Origin: Rhodoligotrophos appendicifer
Lineage (GTDB): Bacteria; Pseudomonadota; Alphaproteobacteria; Rhizobiales; Im1
DNA: 64,000 nt
Assembly: GCF_007474605.1 (NCBI RefSeq)
Contig: NZ_VHKL01000010.1
Coordinates: 62,001 to 126,000 of the forward strand
Direction: 5' to 3'
Positions 16,048-25,316 of this stretch are shown here, piece by piece. The notes below the pieces were generated by a model that saw only the letters and a program-made list of their open reading frames with translations, was not told the origin of the DNA and did not search any database. The position numbers and the translations under genes are program-made. The stretch's first letter is position 1, and each line of letters opens with the position of its first letter.

Positions 16048-18075
16048 TCAGTCCAACCCGATTCTTCGGGCGGCCCGGCGGAGTAAAACCTCGACATCCG
16101 GTGGAAACCTGAAGGTTCCGAGGAAATCGGCTACACCGAAAAGGGGGAGAGATTGCCGGATCCTGGCGGCAAACAGCTTCCCTTCTTCCAGGCGCCCCGC
16201 CAGCGCCAGGCAATGAGCAGCGATCGCCAAAATGATGGTGTGAGCATTTGGCTTGGCGGATGCCTGGACAGCCCACTCCGCTGCCTCCTCATATCGCTCT
16301 AACCTCACCAAAGCCAGTGCGCGAGCCGCGAGCATGCCGAACAGCAATGGGTCGAACGGGCTGAGCTGGCGTGATTGGTCTGCCGACAGGATCGCGGCTT
16401 GGGGATCACCCGACTGGGCGAGAACGAAGGCCAAGGCATAATGGCCAAGAGCGAAATTTGGGCTGAGATCCACGGCGCGCGTGAGTTCCCCGACGGCCTG
16501 TTCCTGACCTCCGCCAAGCCAAAGGGCACGGCCCATGGCCCAGTGCGCAGCCGGGTCATGATCATCTATCAAGACGCTGCGACCTGCCGTCTCGAGAGCC
16601 AGGGCGACTTCACGCTCGCGGTCGGCCCAGCGCTGAAAAGCATTCTGCCAGTGGGTAAACGACAAACCAGCCAATGCTCTCGCGTATGTGGGATCAATCT
16701 CGCTGGATCTGCGGAAGTACCGCTGGGCGAGCTCGTTATCGTCCCGCGTGAAGCGATATACATGCCAAAGCCCGCGGTGATAGGCTTCCCAGGCCGTGAG
16801 TGAGTTCGGCGGCTTCAAAATGGCGCGGCTCTTCTCCGCCGTTTCGATCTCGGAGGCGATCGAGGCGACGATCCTGTCACCAATGTCATCGATGACCCTT
16901 AGAGAGTCGATATCCCCGATTTCGAACTGCTCGGTCCAAACGATCCGTCCGGTCCGCGCGTCCACCAATTCGATCGTCAGCACTGTTCGATTAGATCGGC
17001 GACGGACCAGGCCCGAAGCGAAATAGTCGACGTCGAGCCGCCGCGCCGCTTCATGGGGAGCCAATCCGCCACCGGCGAGAGAAAAAACGGAGCCGCGGGC
17101 GATCACAAAAATGCTTCGCAGCTTCGCAAGGCGAGTGATGATGTCGTGTGTCAGACCAGCACCAAACCCAGCATGCCCGGGCGCATCCTCAGTCTCGGCA
17201 ATCGGCATTATCGCGATGGAGGGCCGCCGCTGCCCCTGGGACTGCTCGGCCTGAGCGGCTGCCGTGGTTCCTTTCTCCTCATGGTCAAGGGACAGGGCCC
17301 GATCGACCGAAGAATTGACGACGCCCTTGCGCATTTCGCGCCACGCCAATGACAGACTGGTCGTCGACAAATTCTCAGAGTTGAAGAGCCGCATCACTGC
17401 ATCAAAGTGCTGTTCGGCCTCTCTTGGTTCGTCGCAGAGCAACAGCGTTCTGAGCAAGAGGATCTGCGCATCATAGTCGAAAGGCATGAGCGAAACGCGC
17501 CGTTCAGCGTAAGGCCGCAGCACCTGCGGATCGTGCATCAGAAGCTTGCTCACCTGACCGAGCATCGCCGCGTGAGATGCTCTGTATCTGCGTCTCTGGC
17601 TCATGATCCAATGGTCGAGCTGCGGGCTCCGGTTGAGCTCAAGCCCCTCGAGAAAGTCTCCCATCAGGAGGCCGGACAATTCTTCGAGGCGACCGATGTC
17701 GCATGTTTCCCACCCGGCGGCGGCCGCCGCCTCGATTTCCAGGGCATCCACCCGGCAGCCGAGAAGATCGAGAGAAATCATCTCTCCTCTTGAGAGGACA
17801 CGTTCGCAGCCGGTCTCCTTCAGTACCGAGCGCAATTTGCTCAGACACCAACGCAATTCTCCGCGGGGATCATTCGGCGCATCCCCCAGCAGCTCGCAGA
17901 GCCGGCTGCGACCGACAGGACGCGGGGAGACTGCGAGGTAGGCCAAGAGCGCCCTTACCTTTCGGGAGGCCGGCAGGGTCAGGGCCGATCCGTCGCGAGA
18001 CAGAGCAAGCGGGCCAAAAAGCTTCAGCGTCAGTCCGCCGGATGGTTGGTCAGCGATGAAGGACTGCGTTTCCAT
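16048..18075 (-). CDS. BTAD/SARP-type regulator with TolB-like and TPR domains
   Basis: This 675-residue soluble regulator has four parts. An OmpR-like winged helix at about 15-110 (LFGPLALSRDGSALTLPASRKVRALLAYLA). A bacterial transcriptional activator domain to about 250 (DFLEGLELNRSPQLDHWI, AYPERRVSLMPFD-like segment). A TolB-like domain at about 285-410 (RPSIAIMPI, DIITRLAKLRSIFVIARGS, VDYFASGLVRR). Then TPR helices (YFRRSSEIDPTYARALAGLS, LTRAVDLSPNFALGHYALA). The TolB-like/TPR pair is often fused to class III cyclases, but no cyclase domain is present. The GTG at 18087 is an alternative start. It is divergent from the cysteine-synthase-like gene, its probable target. Confidence 0.85.
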   Translation of the reverse strand: METQSFIADQPSGGLTLKLFGPLALSRDGSALTLPASRKVRALLAYLAVSPRPVGRSRLCELLGDAPNDPRGELRWCLSKLRSVLKETGCERVLSRGEMISLDLLGCRVDALEIEAAAAAGWETCDIGRLEELSGLLMGDFLEGLELNRSPQLDHWIMSQRRRYRASHAAMLGQVSKLLMHDPQVLRPYAERRVSLMPFDYDAQILLLRTLLLCDEPREAEQHFDAVMRLFNSENLSTTSLSLAWREMRKGVVNSSVDRALSLDHEEKGTTAAAQAEQSQGQRRPSIAIMPIAETEDAPGHAGFGAGLTHDIITRLAKLRSIFVIARGSVFSLAGGGLAPHEAARRLDVDYFASGLVRRRSNRTVLTIELVDARTGRIVWTEQFEIGDIDSLRVIDDIGDRIVASIASEIETAEKSRAILKPPNSLTAWEAYHRGLWHVYRFTRDDNELAQRYFRRSSEIDPTYARALAGLSFTHWQNAFQRWADREREVALALETAGRSVLIDDHDPAAHWAMGRALWLGGGQEQAVGELTRAVDLSPNFALGHYALAFVLAQSGDPQAAILSADQSRQLSPFDPLLFGMLAARALALVRLERYEEAAEWAVQASAKPNAHTIILAIAAHCLALAGRLEEGKLFAARIRQSLPLFGVADFLGTFRFPPDVEVLLRRAARRIGLD

Positions 18076-18190
18076 GCGTTTTTCCACGCTTTCACCAACG
18101 CTCCTATCCTCGTGTAAACTCTATCACCGCGTGCAATCAGGTGCACCCGGCATTCTCGGACCAAAGCCGAGCACGTTCAGGAGGACTGCC

Positions 18191-19276
18191 ATGCAAGATC
18201 AAGGACATATCCGCACCACCACTGGCCGCGGGCGTCTTTTCGACAGCATATTGGAGACGGTCGGCGATACGCCGACCATCCGCATCAACAATCTCGGCGT
18301 GGACCACGCCACGATCTACGTGAAGGCCGAGTTCTTCAATCCGGCGAGCTCAGTCAAAGATCGCCTCGCCCTCAACATCATCGAAGATGCCGAACGTCGC
18401 GGAGCATTGAAGCCGGGCCAGACCGTGGTCGAGGCGACAAGCGGCAACACGGGGATCGGGCTGGCAATCGTCTGTGCCCAGAAGGGCTATCCGCTCGTTG
18501 TCACGATGGCCGACAGTTTCTCCGTCGAACGGCGGAAACTGATGCGGATGCTCGGAGCAAAGGTGGTGCTGACGCCCCGCGCTCTGAAGGGCTTCGGCAT
18601 GTATCAAAAAGCGGTCGAGCTTGCGGAGGCAAATGGGTGGTTTCTCGCGCATCAATTCGAGACCGATGCGAATGCCGCCATCCACGAAGCGACCACGGGT
18701 CGTGAAATCATCAACGATTTCGCGGGATCGCGTTTGGATGCCTTCGTGACAGGGTACGGGACCGGGGGAACGGTTGCCGGGGTCGGCCGCGTGCTGCGGC
18801 GCGAACGCCCTGAAACCAAAATCATTCTCAGTGAACCCTCCAATGCACAGCTCCTGGCAAGCGGTAAACCTCAGGAGCGCAGCGCCAATGGAGCCCCAGC
18901 GGGCAGTCATCCGGCATTCGAGCCTCATCCCATCCAAGGCTGGACGCCCGATTTCATCCCCTATGTCCTGCAGGAGGCGGTCGACAAGCACCTCTATGAC
19001 GAAGTCGTCCCGGTTGATGGCGCCTCAGCCATCAAGTGGGCGAAGGAACTTGCCCAGAAGGAGGGGATCTTCGTGGGGATCTCGGCCGGTGCGACCTTTG
19101 CCGTCGCTCGCCAAGTGGCCGAGCGGGCTCCTGCCGGATCGGTCATTCTCTGCATGCTGCCCGACACCGGAGAACGCTACCTGTCCACACCTCTCTTCGA
19201 GGGTATCGAAGCCGAGATGAACGATGAGGAACGGGCTTTGTCCTTATCGACGCCGGGGTTTCAGTTCGCCGCTTAA
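18191..19276 (+). CDS. Cysteine synthase-like PLP enzyme
   Basis: This 361-residue fold-type II PLP enzyme is of the CysK/CBS family. Lys56 in NPASSVKDR forms the Schiff base, ATSGNTGIG (82-90) grips the substrate, and GYGTGGTVAGVGR is the phosphate loop. It would replace the beta-substituent of O-acetyl- or O-phosphoserine with sulfide or another nucleophile. AGGAGG lies seven bases before the ATG. Residues after about 220 include an insert not expected in standard CysK (ASGKPQERSANGAPAGSH) and a C-terminal extension after CMLPDTGERYLST. With the decarboxylase 22 bases downstream it may make a specialised amino acid rather than cysteine (inference). Confidence 0.87.
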   Translation: MQDQGHIRTTTGRGRLFDSILETVGDTPTIRINNLGVDHATIYVKAEFFNPASSVKDRLALNIIEDAERRGALKPGQTVVEATSGNTGIGLAIVCAQKGYPLVVTMADSFSVERRKLMRMLGAKVVLTPRALKGFGMYQKAVELAEANGWFLAHQFETDANAAIHEATTGREIINDFAGSRLDAFVTGYGTGGTVAGVGRVLRRERPETKIILSEPSNAQLLASGKPQERSANGAPAGSHPAFEPHPIQGWTPDFIPYVLQEAVDKHLYDEVVPVDGASAIKWAKELAQKEGIFVGISAGATFAVARQVAERAPAGSVILCMLPDTGERYLSTPLFEGIEAEMNDEERALSLSTPGFQFAA

Positions 19277-19298
19277 CCATAGACGGAGCCTGCCCCTC

Positions 19299-20795
19299 AT
19301 GCATGCATTCCCTCACACCGACGACGTGATCGCCGAACATAGCCTGGACCCCCAGGATTGGGGGGCTTTCTCCGCGACGGCCCATGGACTTGTCGATGAT
19401 GCCGTCGCCTCTGTTCGCGATGTTCGCCACCGGGCGGTGTGGCGGGAAATGCCTCCCGAAATCAGGGAGCGGCTGAGTGGGCCCCTGCCGCGCCATCCGC
19501 AACCGCTGACTGAGGTTGCGCGGACCGTCTCCGAGGTGATCATGCCGTATCCCATGGGCAATGTGCATCCGCGATTCTGGGCCTGGTACATGGGAGCGAG
19601 CAACATGACGGGGGCACTGGCGGACTTTCTTGCCGCCGTGCAGGGCTCTAATCTGGGCGGAGGGAACCATGCCGCCGCGCTGCTGGATCAGCAGGTCGTG
19701 CGATGGTGCAAGGAGATGGTTGGCTTCCCAGAGACAGCAAGCGGGACATTGGTCAGCGGCGGGTCCATGGCCAATCTCCTCGCCCTGACGATCGCTCGAA
19801 ATGTCATGGCTGGCTTCGACATCAGGGAGCATGGGCTCGCGGCCCTGACGCAGACGCTCTGCTTTTATGGCTCGGACCAAACCCATAGTTGCCATCGAAA
19901 GGCCGTAGAAGCCCTGGGTTTGGGCAACCGCAGCCTTCGACGCGTCGCCAGCGACGAGGAGTATCGGATCGACCTGAAGGCGCTCAGGCGGGCCATCGCG
20001 GAAGACAGAACCGCCGACCGACGTCCCGCCTGCATCATCGCGAACGCGGGAAGCGTTAATACCGGATCGATCGACGATCTGGACGCCCTTGCGGACCTTG
20101 CCCATGAGGAAGGGCTCTGGCTTCACGTCGATGGCTGCATCGGCGCGCTTATCGCTCTCGCCCCGTCGAACAAGCATCTTGTCCATGGTCTGGAGCGTGC
20201 CGATTCCATCGCCTTGGACCCCCATAAGTGGCTGCATGCACCGTTCGATGTCGGTTGCTGCCTCGTCCGCGATGCCCAGGCGCATCGAGGGGCATTCGCG
20301 ACAACCCCGGAATATCTCCAATCAACGCCCCGCGGCTTGGCTTCGGGTGACTGGCTGCACGAATTCGGCCTGCAAACCAGCCGCGGCTTCCGCGCTCTCA
20401 AGGTGTGGATGGCCCTGAAGGAACATGGGGCGGATCGGTTCGGGCGTCTGATCGACCAAAACATCAGTCAGGCTCAGTATCTCGGAAGGCTCGTGGTCGC
20501 CGATCCCCGGCTTGCCTTGATGGCGCCAGTCGCCATCAACATCGTCTGCTTTCGATTTGATCCGGGCGGGATCGACGAAGCCGAGCTGAAGGCGCTCAAC
20601 CTTGAGATCATGCTCAGGCTCCAGGAGGACGGCAGCGCGGTGCTCTCCGATACGGTCCTGAAGGGACAGCATTGCCTGCGGGTCGCCATCTGCAACCACC
20701 GCACTCTTTATGAGGACCTCGATTTTCTGGTCAGGGAGATCCTCAGGCTCGGGGATGAGGTGTCTCGCGGCGAGGCGAGCCAGCCTTCATCATGA
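19299..20795 (+). CDS. PLP-dependent group II decarboxylase
   Basis: This 498-residue fold-type I decarboxylase is of the aromatic-amino-acid/diaminobutyrate/glutamate group. It shows SDQTHSCHRKAVEALGLG with the PLP-stacking His196, HVDGC (Asp278 to the pyridine nitrogen) and ALDPHKW with Schiff-base Lys310. The product would be an amine and CO2. It follows the cysteine-synthase-like gene closely and should share its transcript. Candidate substrates are amino acids made by that enzyme, such as cysteate, diaminopropionate or other beta-substituted alanines; none is proven. The start is the first ATG of a close pair. Confidence 0.87.
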   Translation: MHAFPHTDDVIAEHSLDPQDWGAFSATAHGLVDDAVASVRDVRHRAVWREMPPEIRERLSGPLPRHPQPLTEVARTVSEVIMPYPMGNVHPRFWAWYMGASNMTGALADFLAAVQGSNLGGGNHAAALLDQQVVRWCKEMVGFPETASGTLVSGGSMANLLALTIARNVMAGFDIREHGLAALTQTLCFYGSDQTHSCHRKAVEALGLGNRSLRRVASDEEYRIDLKALRRAIAEDRTADRRPACIIANAGSVNTGSIDDLDALADLAHEEGLWLHVDGCIGALIALAPSNKHLVHGLERADSIALDPHKWLHAPFDVGCCLVRDAQAHRGAFATTPEYLQSTPRGLASGDWLHEFGLQTSRGFRALKVWMALKEHGADRFGRLIDQNISQAQYLGRLVVADPRLALMAPVAINIVCFRFDPGGIDEAELKALNLEIMLRLQEDGSAVLSDTVLKGQHCLRVAICNHRTLYEDLDFLVREILRLGDEVSRGEASQPSS

Positions 20796-20859
20796 CGCTC
20801 CGTCTGAGTTCTTCACGTCATAGGCGCCTTCCTCCCGCGCCGATCGGGGTGAAGCGTAT

Positions 20860-21762
20860 TCACTGATCTCCCGGAACCGTGCCCGACGGCAGCATCATGC
20901 AATGATCCGCAATCCGATCCGGATCGGTGAACCAAATTCGTTCCTTTGCGGCATGTCCGGCGATGTGCTGCAGGGCACGGCGCAAGGATGGCAGGCGGAA
21001 GGGCTGACCCGAGACGAAGGGGTGCAGCATGAGGTTGAAGACCAGGGGCTGAGCGTCGCTCTGGCGCAACAGCTCGTCGAACTGATCGACGACCATGTCG
21101 GCAAACTCGGTGGGATTGGCATGCCGGTGCAGGATCTGGGCGGAATCATTGACTTCCATGGGACCGGGGATCGACAGAATACGGCCCTTTCGGGTCCGCA
21201 GCCAGACCGGCTGATCGTCCATGGGCCAATCCAGGACATAGGAATAGCCGAGCTCCTGGAGCAAGTCTGCGGTGTGGCTGCTTTCGAGGACACCCACGCC
21301 CAGCCAGCCCTTGGGCCGCTGCCCCTCATGTTGGGCGATCGTCTGCGTGACGCCGTCAATGACCCGGCGCTCGTCATCTTCCCACATCTGAGTCTGGCGC
21401 TCGGCATTGGTGCGGCCATGGGCGACGATCGCGGCGCCGCGCTTGCGCAGTTCAGCGAAGACTTCGGGGTAGTAGTCATAGGCCAGTGAGTTGACCGCTG
21501 CCGTAACTGGGAGCCCAAGCTGCTCGTACAGCTCCAGCAGGCGCCAGAGACCGACGCGGTAGCCATAATCGCGCCAAGCGTAGTTGCGCTGGGTTTGCGG
21601 CGCGCCCTGATGGAAGGGATCGTGGCCGATCCCCGCCTGGAAGGCAAACACCTCGATGCCAGTGCCGATCCACACCGCCAGACGTTTGCCGTCGGGCCAT
21701 GAATAGTCTGGTCGACTGAAGATCGGGGAGAAGTCGTAGCGACGCTGGGCCGGAAGCAGCAT
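20860..21762 (-). CDS. Polysaccharide deacetylase-fold (PuuE/allantoinase-like) hydrolase
   Basis: This 300-residue cytoplasmic protein has the NodB-type (beta/alpha) barrel as seen in PuuE allantoinases and imidases: KRLAVWIGTGIEVFAF, RDYGYRVGLWRLLELYEQLGL, GAAIVAHGRTNAERQ with the family His, and late NLMLHPFVSGQPFRL. There is no signal peptide, so the target is a small amide or cyclic imide rather than cell-wall sugar. GGAG lies eight bases before the ATG. It is the last gene of the SDR-importer operon and probably opens or deacylates a ring compound (inference). Confidence 0.82.
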   Translation of the reverse strand: MLLPAQRRYDFSPIFSRPDYSWPDGKRLAVWIGTGIEVFAFQAGIGHDPFHQGAPQTQRNYAWRDYGYRVGLWRLLELYEQLGLPVTAAVNSLAYDYYPEVFAELRKRGAAIVAHGRTNAERQTQMWEDDERRVIDGVTQTIAQHEGQRPKGWLGVGVLESSHTADLLQELGYSYVLDWPMDDQPVWLRTRKGRILSIPGPMEVNDSAQILHRHANPTEFADMVVDQFDELLRQSDAQPLVFNLMLHPFVSGQPFRLPSLRRALQHIAGHAAKERIWFTDPDRIADHCMMLPSGTVPGDQ

Positions 21763-21790
21763 TATCGATTCTCCTGCCTGACAAGGGAAT

Positions 21791-22660
21791 TCAGCTCACG
21801 AAGTTCAGCACGGCCTCCCACATGAGCTTACGATTGACGCCTAAAGGCGTGCAGTGGGCCACGCCGGGCAGGATGGCAAATCGCTTGTCGCCCGTCGGCA
21901 GCAGGCGGAAGAATTCAAGCAGATCCTCCACCGTGGCGATGCCGTCGTGCTCGCCACGCACGATCATCGTGGAGGCAGGGATCTTCGTCGGGTCGACAAG
22001 CGGCAACTTGGTCGTCATGTCGAGATAGGTGCCGGTGGGCACGGAGTCGCCGAAAGAGAGCTGTGACTCGGCGCAGGCTTCCATCACCGCGGGATGGGTG
22101 GTGCCAGGCTCGTCGCGGGTAAAGATACTGCGGATGAACGCATGATCGATGGGGCGGCGATTATTGGCGCGGAACTGCTCGACGCCTTCCTTGCGTTTGG
22201 CGAGGGTCGGCGAGCCCTCCCCTGTCCAGACGAAGGCATCGAGGATAATCCTCTCAACCCGCTCCGGTGCGGCTTGGGCAAAAGCTGCAACCCGGAGTGC
22301 CCCGGATGACAGCCCGTAGAAGTGCATCCGCTCTGACCCGCTCTCTCGGGCGATGACTTCCGTCGCCGCCTTGAGATCCTCGACACCGCAGGCAATGTCG
22401 GAATTGCCCGCGGTGATGGTGGAGCGGCCATAGCCTTCATGGTCCATGGCCCAGACATCGAAGTCACGTTCGGCCAGCCATTCCATAAAGGAGTAGTCAG
22501 GCTGACCCGGCACCTGCAGATCAAAGGTGGGTATTGCCGAAGTCGACGAGCCGTGGACCAGCACGATCGGCGTTCTGTTTCTCGGTGATGCCGTCTTTCT
22601 CTTCCGCCACATGAAAAGAGAGACAGGTCCCTTGCTCGCCCAATGTTCTTCGGCAATCAT
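21791..22660 (-). CDS. Alpha/beta hydrolase
   Basis: This 289-residue cytoplasmic hydrolase has oxyanion motif VHGSSTS, nucleophile elbow GLSSGA, acid in RGEHDGIATV and base in LPGVAHCTPLG, which gives a complete triad. The lid region (KRKEGVEQFRANNRRPIDHAF) is of ordinary size. AAGGA lies nine bases before the ATG. It sits between the deacetylase-fold gene and the binding-protein gene in one operon and likely cleaves an ester, lactone or C-C bond in the same pathway. Confidence 0.85.
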   Translation of the reverse strand: MIAEEHWASKGPVSLFMWRKRKTASPRNRTPIVLVHGSSTSAIPTFDLQVPGQPDYSFMEWLAERDFDVWAMDHEGYGRSTITAGNSDIACGVEDLKAATEVIARESGSERMHFYGLSSGALRVAAFAQAAPERVERIILDAFVWTGEGSPTLAKRKEGVEQFRANNRRPIDHAFIRSIFTRDEPGTTHPAVMEACAESQLSFGDSVPTGTYLDMTTKLPLVDPTKIPASTMIVRGEHDGIATVEDLLEFFRLLPTGDKRFAILPGVAHCTPLGVNRKLMWEAVLNFVS

Positions 22661-22672
22661 TTTGTCGGATCC

Positions 22673-23674
22673 TTACTGCTTGGGCAGGAACTCATTCGTG
22701 AAGGTCTCTTCGAAGTTGATCTTCTCGTCGCCTTTCGGTTGCAGATACTCGAAGACCTTCTTGCCGCCAGCCAGCGTCATTCTTCCGTCCTTGCTCCAGA
22801 TCTGCTTGACGACGTCATAGGCCTGCTGGTTGGCGTCGGGGTCCATGGTCGAAAATTCCGCTCCCATGATCTTCGGTCCACGTTCCGGATCGAGCAGGAT
22901 CTGCTGCGCCTCGACGAAGACCTCCACGACCTTGCGGACGAGTTCAGGCTTCTCAGCGATGAGAGACGGGTGAGTCACGAGGGTCATGAAAATCAGATCG
23001 CGAAACTGTTCGACCTCGCCATTCATGAGATCGACCAGCGTATTGCCAAGCCCACGCTGCTTGATCACGACGCCTGCCGGTTCGAAGGGCATGGCGGCAT
23101 TGATGGTTTTCGTCTGGAAGGCGCCGACATAGGACGCGGCTTCGGTCCCGAGATAGACGAGCTCCACGTCCTTGGGCAAGTCGAGACCGTGTTGACGGGC
23201 CAGGACGCCCAGCATCTTCTCACCGGAGCCTCCAGCGGACGGCGTGCCGACCTTGGCACCCTTCAGCGCCAACACCTTCTCGGCGATGCTCTTGTCCTTG
23301 TTGGCTTCGTACAGCTCGTTATTGACCACGATGTTGTTCAGAGGACGGTCGGTCACGTTGAAGACCGAGACCAGCTTGCGACCCTGGGCGGTTCCGGTGA
23401 GGACGTGTTCGTAACTGAGAATGCCGAACTCGACGTCGCGATTGAACACGGACTGGAAGGCGAGCGAGCCGCCTTTCACGAAAGTGACCTCCGGCTTCAA
23501 TCCATGTTTCTCGAACAGCCCCTCGCGCATTGCGATGTAGAGCGGGCCGGCGAAGTAGCCGCGGCCGATATTGGTGATGCGTACCACCTCTTGGGCCATG
23601 GCCGTGACCGAGACCGCAGAAACCGCAGAGACCGCCAAACAGGCGACCAGAACTCTCATCAGCATCTTCTTCAT
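22673..23674 (-). CDS. NitT/TauT-type ABC transporter substrate-binding protein
   Basis: This 333-residue periplasmic protein of the SsuA/ThiY/NMT1 family has a clear signal peptide (MKKMLMRVLVACLAVSAVSA... to AMA). The mature sequence runs VRITNIGRGYFAGPLYIAMREGLFEKHGL, then KVGTPSAGGSGEKMLGVLARQHGLD and ALKG typical of the family. GGGAGG is eight bases upstream of the ATG. Ligands in this family include sulfonates, nitrate, thiamine precursors, aromatic acids and hydantoin-like compounds. With deacetylase-fold and SDR neighbours, an organic ring compound is plausible. Confidence 0.9.
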   Translation of the reverse strand: MKKMLMRVLVACLAVSAVSAVSVTAMAQEVVRITNIGRGYFAGPLYIAMREGLFEKHGLKPEVTFVKGGSLAFQSVFNRDVEFGILSYEHVLTGTAQGRKLVSVFNVTDRPLNNIVVNNELYEANKDKSIAEKVLALKGAKVGTPSAGGSGEKMLGVLARQHGLDLPKDVELVYLGTEAASYVGAFQTKTINAAMPFEPAGVVIKQRGLGNTLVDLMNGEVEQFRDLIFMTLVTHPSLIAEKPELVRKVVEVFVEAQQILLDPERGPKIMGAEFSTMDPDANQQAYDVVKQIWSKDGRMTLAGGKKVFEYLQPKGDEKINFEETFTNEFLPKQ

Positions 23675-23696
23675 GGCGTCTACCTCCCTTTTTTGA

Positions 23697-24527
23697 TTAT
23701 CGGCTCAAGACTTTCCACCTCTCCAGGCGTCGCTGGAGCACGCTTACAGCTTCGTTGAAAACCACCGCCAGGATCGCGATTACAATCAGTGCGGCGAACA
23801 CACCTGCAGTATCGAACTCACTCCCTGCGAGCTGCACGAGATAACCAAGACCTCGATTTGCCGCGATCAGCTCCCCGATGATAGCTCCGATCAAGGCGTA
23901 AGGCACGGCGGTCTTCAAACCCACGAAGATCCACGACGTCGCCGAGGGAAGCACCACGCGGGTCAGGATCTGGCTGCGGGTCGCCCCCATCAACAGCAGG
24001 CAGTCGGTGAGATCGGGATCGACCTCGCGCACCCCGGAGAAGGTGTTCACGAAGACCAGGAAAACGACCAGGACTGCAGCCAGTGCGATCTTGGATTCGA
24101 TCCCGAGGCCGAACCAGAGCAGGAAAAGCGGCGCCAAGGCTACTTTCGGCAAGGCGTTGAACGCCCAGATATAGGGATTGAGCAGCCGGCTGAGGAACGG
24201 AGACAGACCAAGCCACACTCCACCGACCACGCCGGCCACTGCCCCTATGAGAAAGCCCACCAAGGTCGCGTGGACTGTCGCCCAAATGTTCACCCAGATC
24301 GTGCCGTTCTCGATCCAGCCCCACAAGCGCTCGCCGACGGCCAGCGGACTCGAGATCATGAACTCATCGACCAGCCTGCCGGAGGACCATTGCCACAAGG
24401 CAAGGAAAGCGACGCCCAGGATGATCTGCAATACCACCATCGTCGGCGTGCTGACATCGGTCAGGGATTCGCGCCAACCCGGGCGAGGGGGATCTGCCGC
24501 GCGGTCTGTCATTTCGGGGACTGTCAC
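23697..24527 (-). CDS. NitT/TauT-type ABC transporter permease
   Basis: This 276-residue SsuC/TauC-type permease has about six spans and the coupling loop LLMGATRSQILTRVVLPSA. The GTG start overlaps the ATPase stop (GTGA at 24524-24527); an ATG at 24512 is the alternative. It ends 22 bases before the binding-protein gene. Confidence 0.88.
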   Translation of the reverse strand: MTVPEMTDRAADPPRPGWRESLTDVSTPTMVVLQIILGVAFLALWQWSSGRLVDEFMISSPLAVGERLWGWIENGTIWVNIWATVHATLVGFLIGAVAGVVGGVWLGLSPFLSRLLNPYIWAFNALPKVALAPLFLLWFGLGIESKIALAAVLVVFLVFVNTFSGVREVDPDLTDCLLLMGATRSQILTRVVLPSATSWIFVGLKTAVPYALIGAIIGELIAANRGLGYLVQLAGSEFDTAGVFAALIVIAILAVVFNEAVSVLQRRLERWKVLSR

Positions 24528-25294
24528 TGCTTGGCCTCGTCGTATTCCTGGCGGAGGCGATCCCAGATCGTATTGTAGATTTCCTGGAACCGGGCCGTGA
24601 ACCGCACCTGTTGCACGTCGCGCGGCCTGGGAAGGTCAACCTCCTGTTCAAAGGAGACGCGCGCGGGTCGGCGCGTGAAGGCTACCACTCGGTCTGCGAG
24701 CGTGATGGCTTCAACCAGATCATGGGTCACCAGCACGATGGTCTGCTTGTTCTCGGCCCACAGCGTGAGCAGCAGATCGTGCATCGCGATCCGAAGCTGC
24801 GCATCGAGGGCCGCGAAGGGCTCGTCCAGGAGCAAAGCCTGGGGCTCATAGAGCAGCATCCGTGCAAGGCAGGCCCGCTTGCGCATGCCACCAGACAATT
24901 CGTTGGAGTATTTGTCCTCGAACCCCTCGAGACCCACATGGCTGATCATGGCGCGGGCCGCATCGCGCCGCTTCTTCGCCGGCAAACCCGCCAGTTCCAA
25001 GGGCATAGCGACGTTGTCGAGGACGGTCCGCCAGGGCAGCAGATTGTCCTTCTGGGTCATGTAGCCAACATTGGTGTTGGGGCTGGTCACCCTTTTCCCG
25101 TCATACATGACCGTGCCAGCCGAGGGTGCGTAAAGACCGGCGATCATGTTCAGCAGGGTAGACTTGCCGCACCCGGAAGGCCCAATCAGTGCCACGATCG
25201 ACCGCGGCTCGATTGACAACGTCACCCCATCGACAGCCCGCACCTCGGTGCCGCCCTTGCGGAAGGTTTTGCCGATGGAGTCGAGGGCGATCAT
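24524..25294 (-). CDS. NitT/TauT-type ABC transporter ATP-binding protein
   Basis: This 256-residue SsuB/TauB-type ATPase has Walker A GPSGCGKST, signature LSGGMRKRACLARML, Walker B ALLLDEPFAALDA and H-loop LVTHDLVEA. It starts 22 bases after the SDR 1 stop and overlaps the permease start by four bases, so the two are translationally coupled. Confidence 0.92.
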   Translation of the reverse strand: MIALDSIGKTFRKGGTEVRAVDGVTLSIEPRSIVALIGPSGCGKSTLLNMIAGLYAPSAGTVMYDGKRVTSPNTNVGYMTQKDNLLPWRTVLDNVAMPLELAGLPAKKRRDAARAMISHVGLEGFEDKYSNELSGGMRKRACLARMLLYEPQALLLDEPFAALDAQLRIAMHDLLLTLWAENKQTIVLVTHDLVEAITLADRVVAFTRRPARVSFEQEVDLPRPRDVQQVRFTARFQEIYNTIWDRLRQEYDEAKQ

Positions 25295-25316
25295 CTCTCA
25301 GGTCTCATCCATTTAA

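Noticed and set aside
22643-23758. 371-residue plus-strand open frame opposite the NitT/TauT binding protein
   Set aside because: Composition-driven shadow; the minus strand has a signal peptide, ribosome site and operon context.
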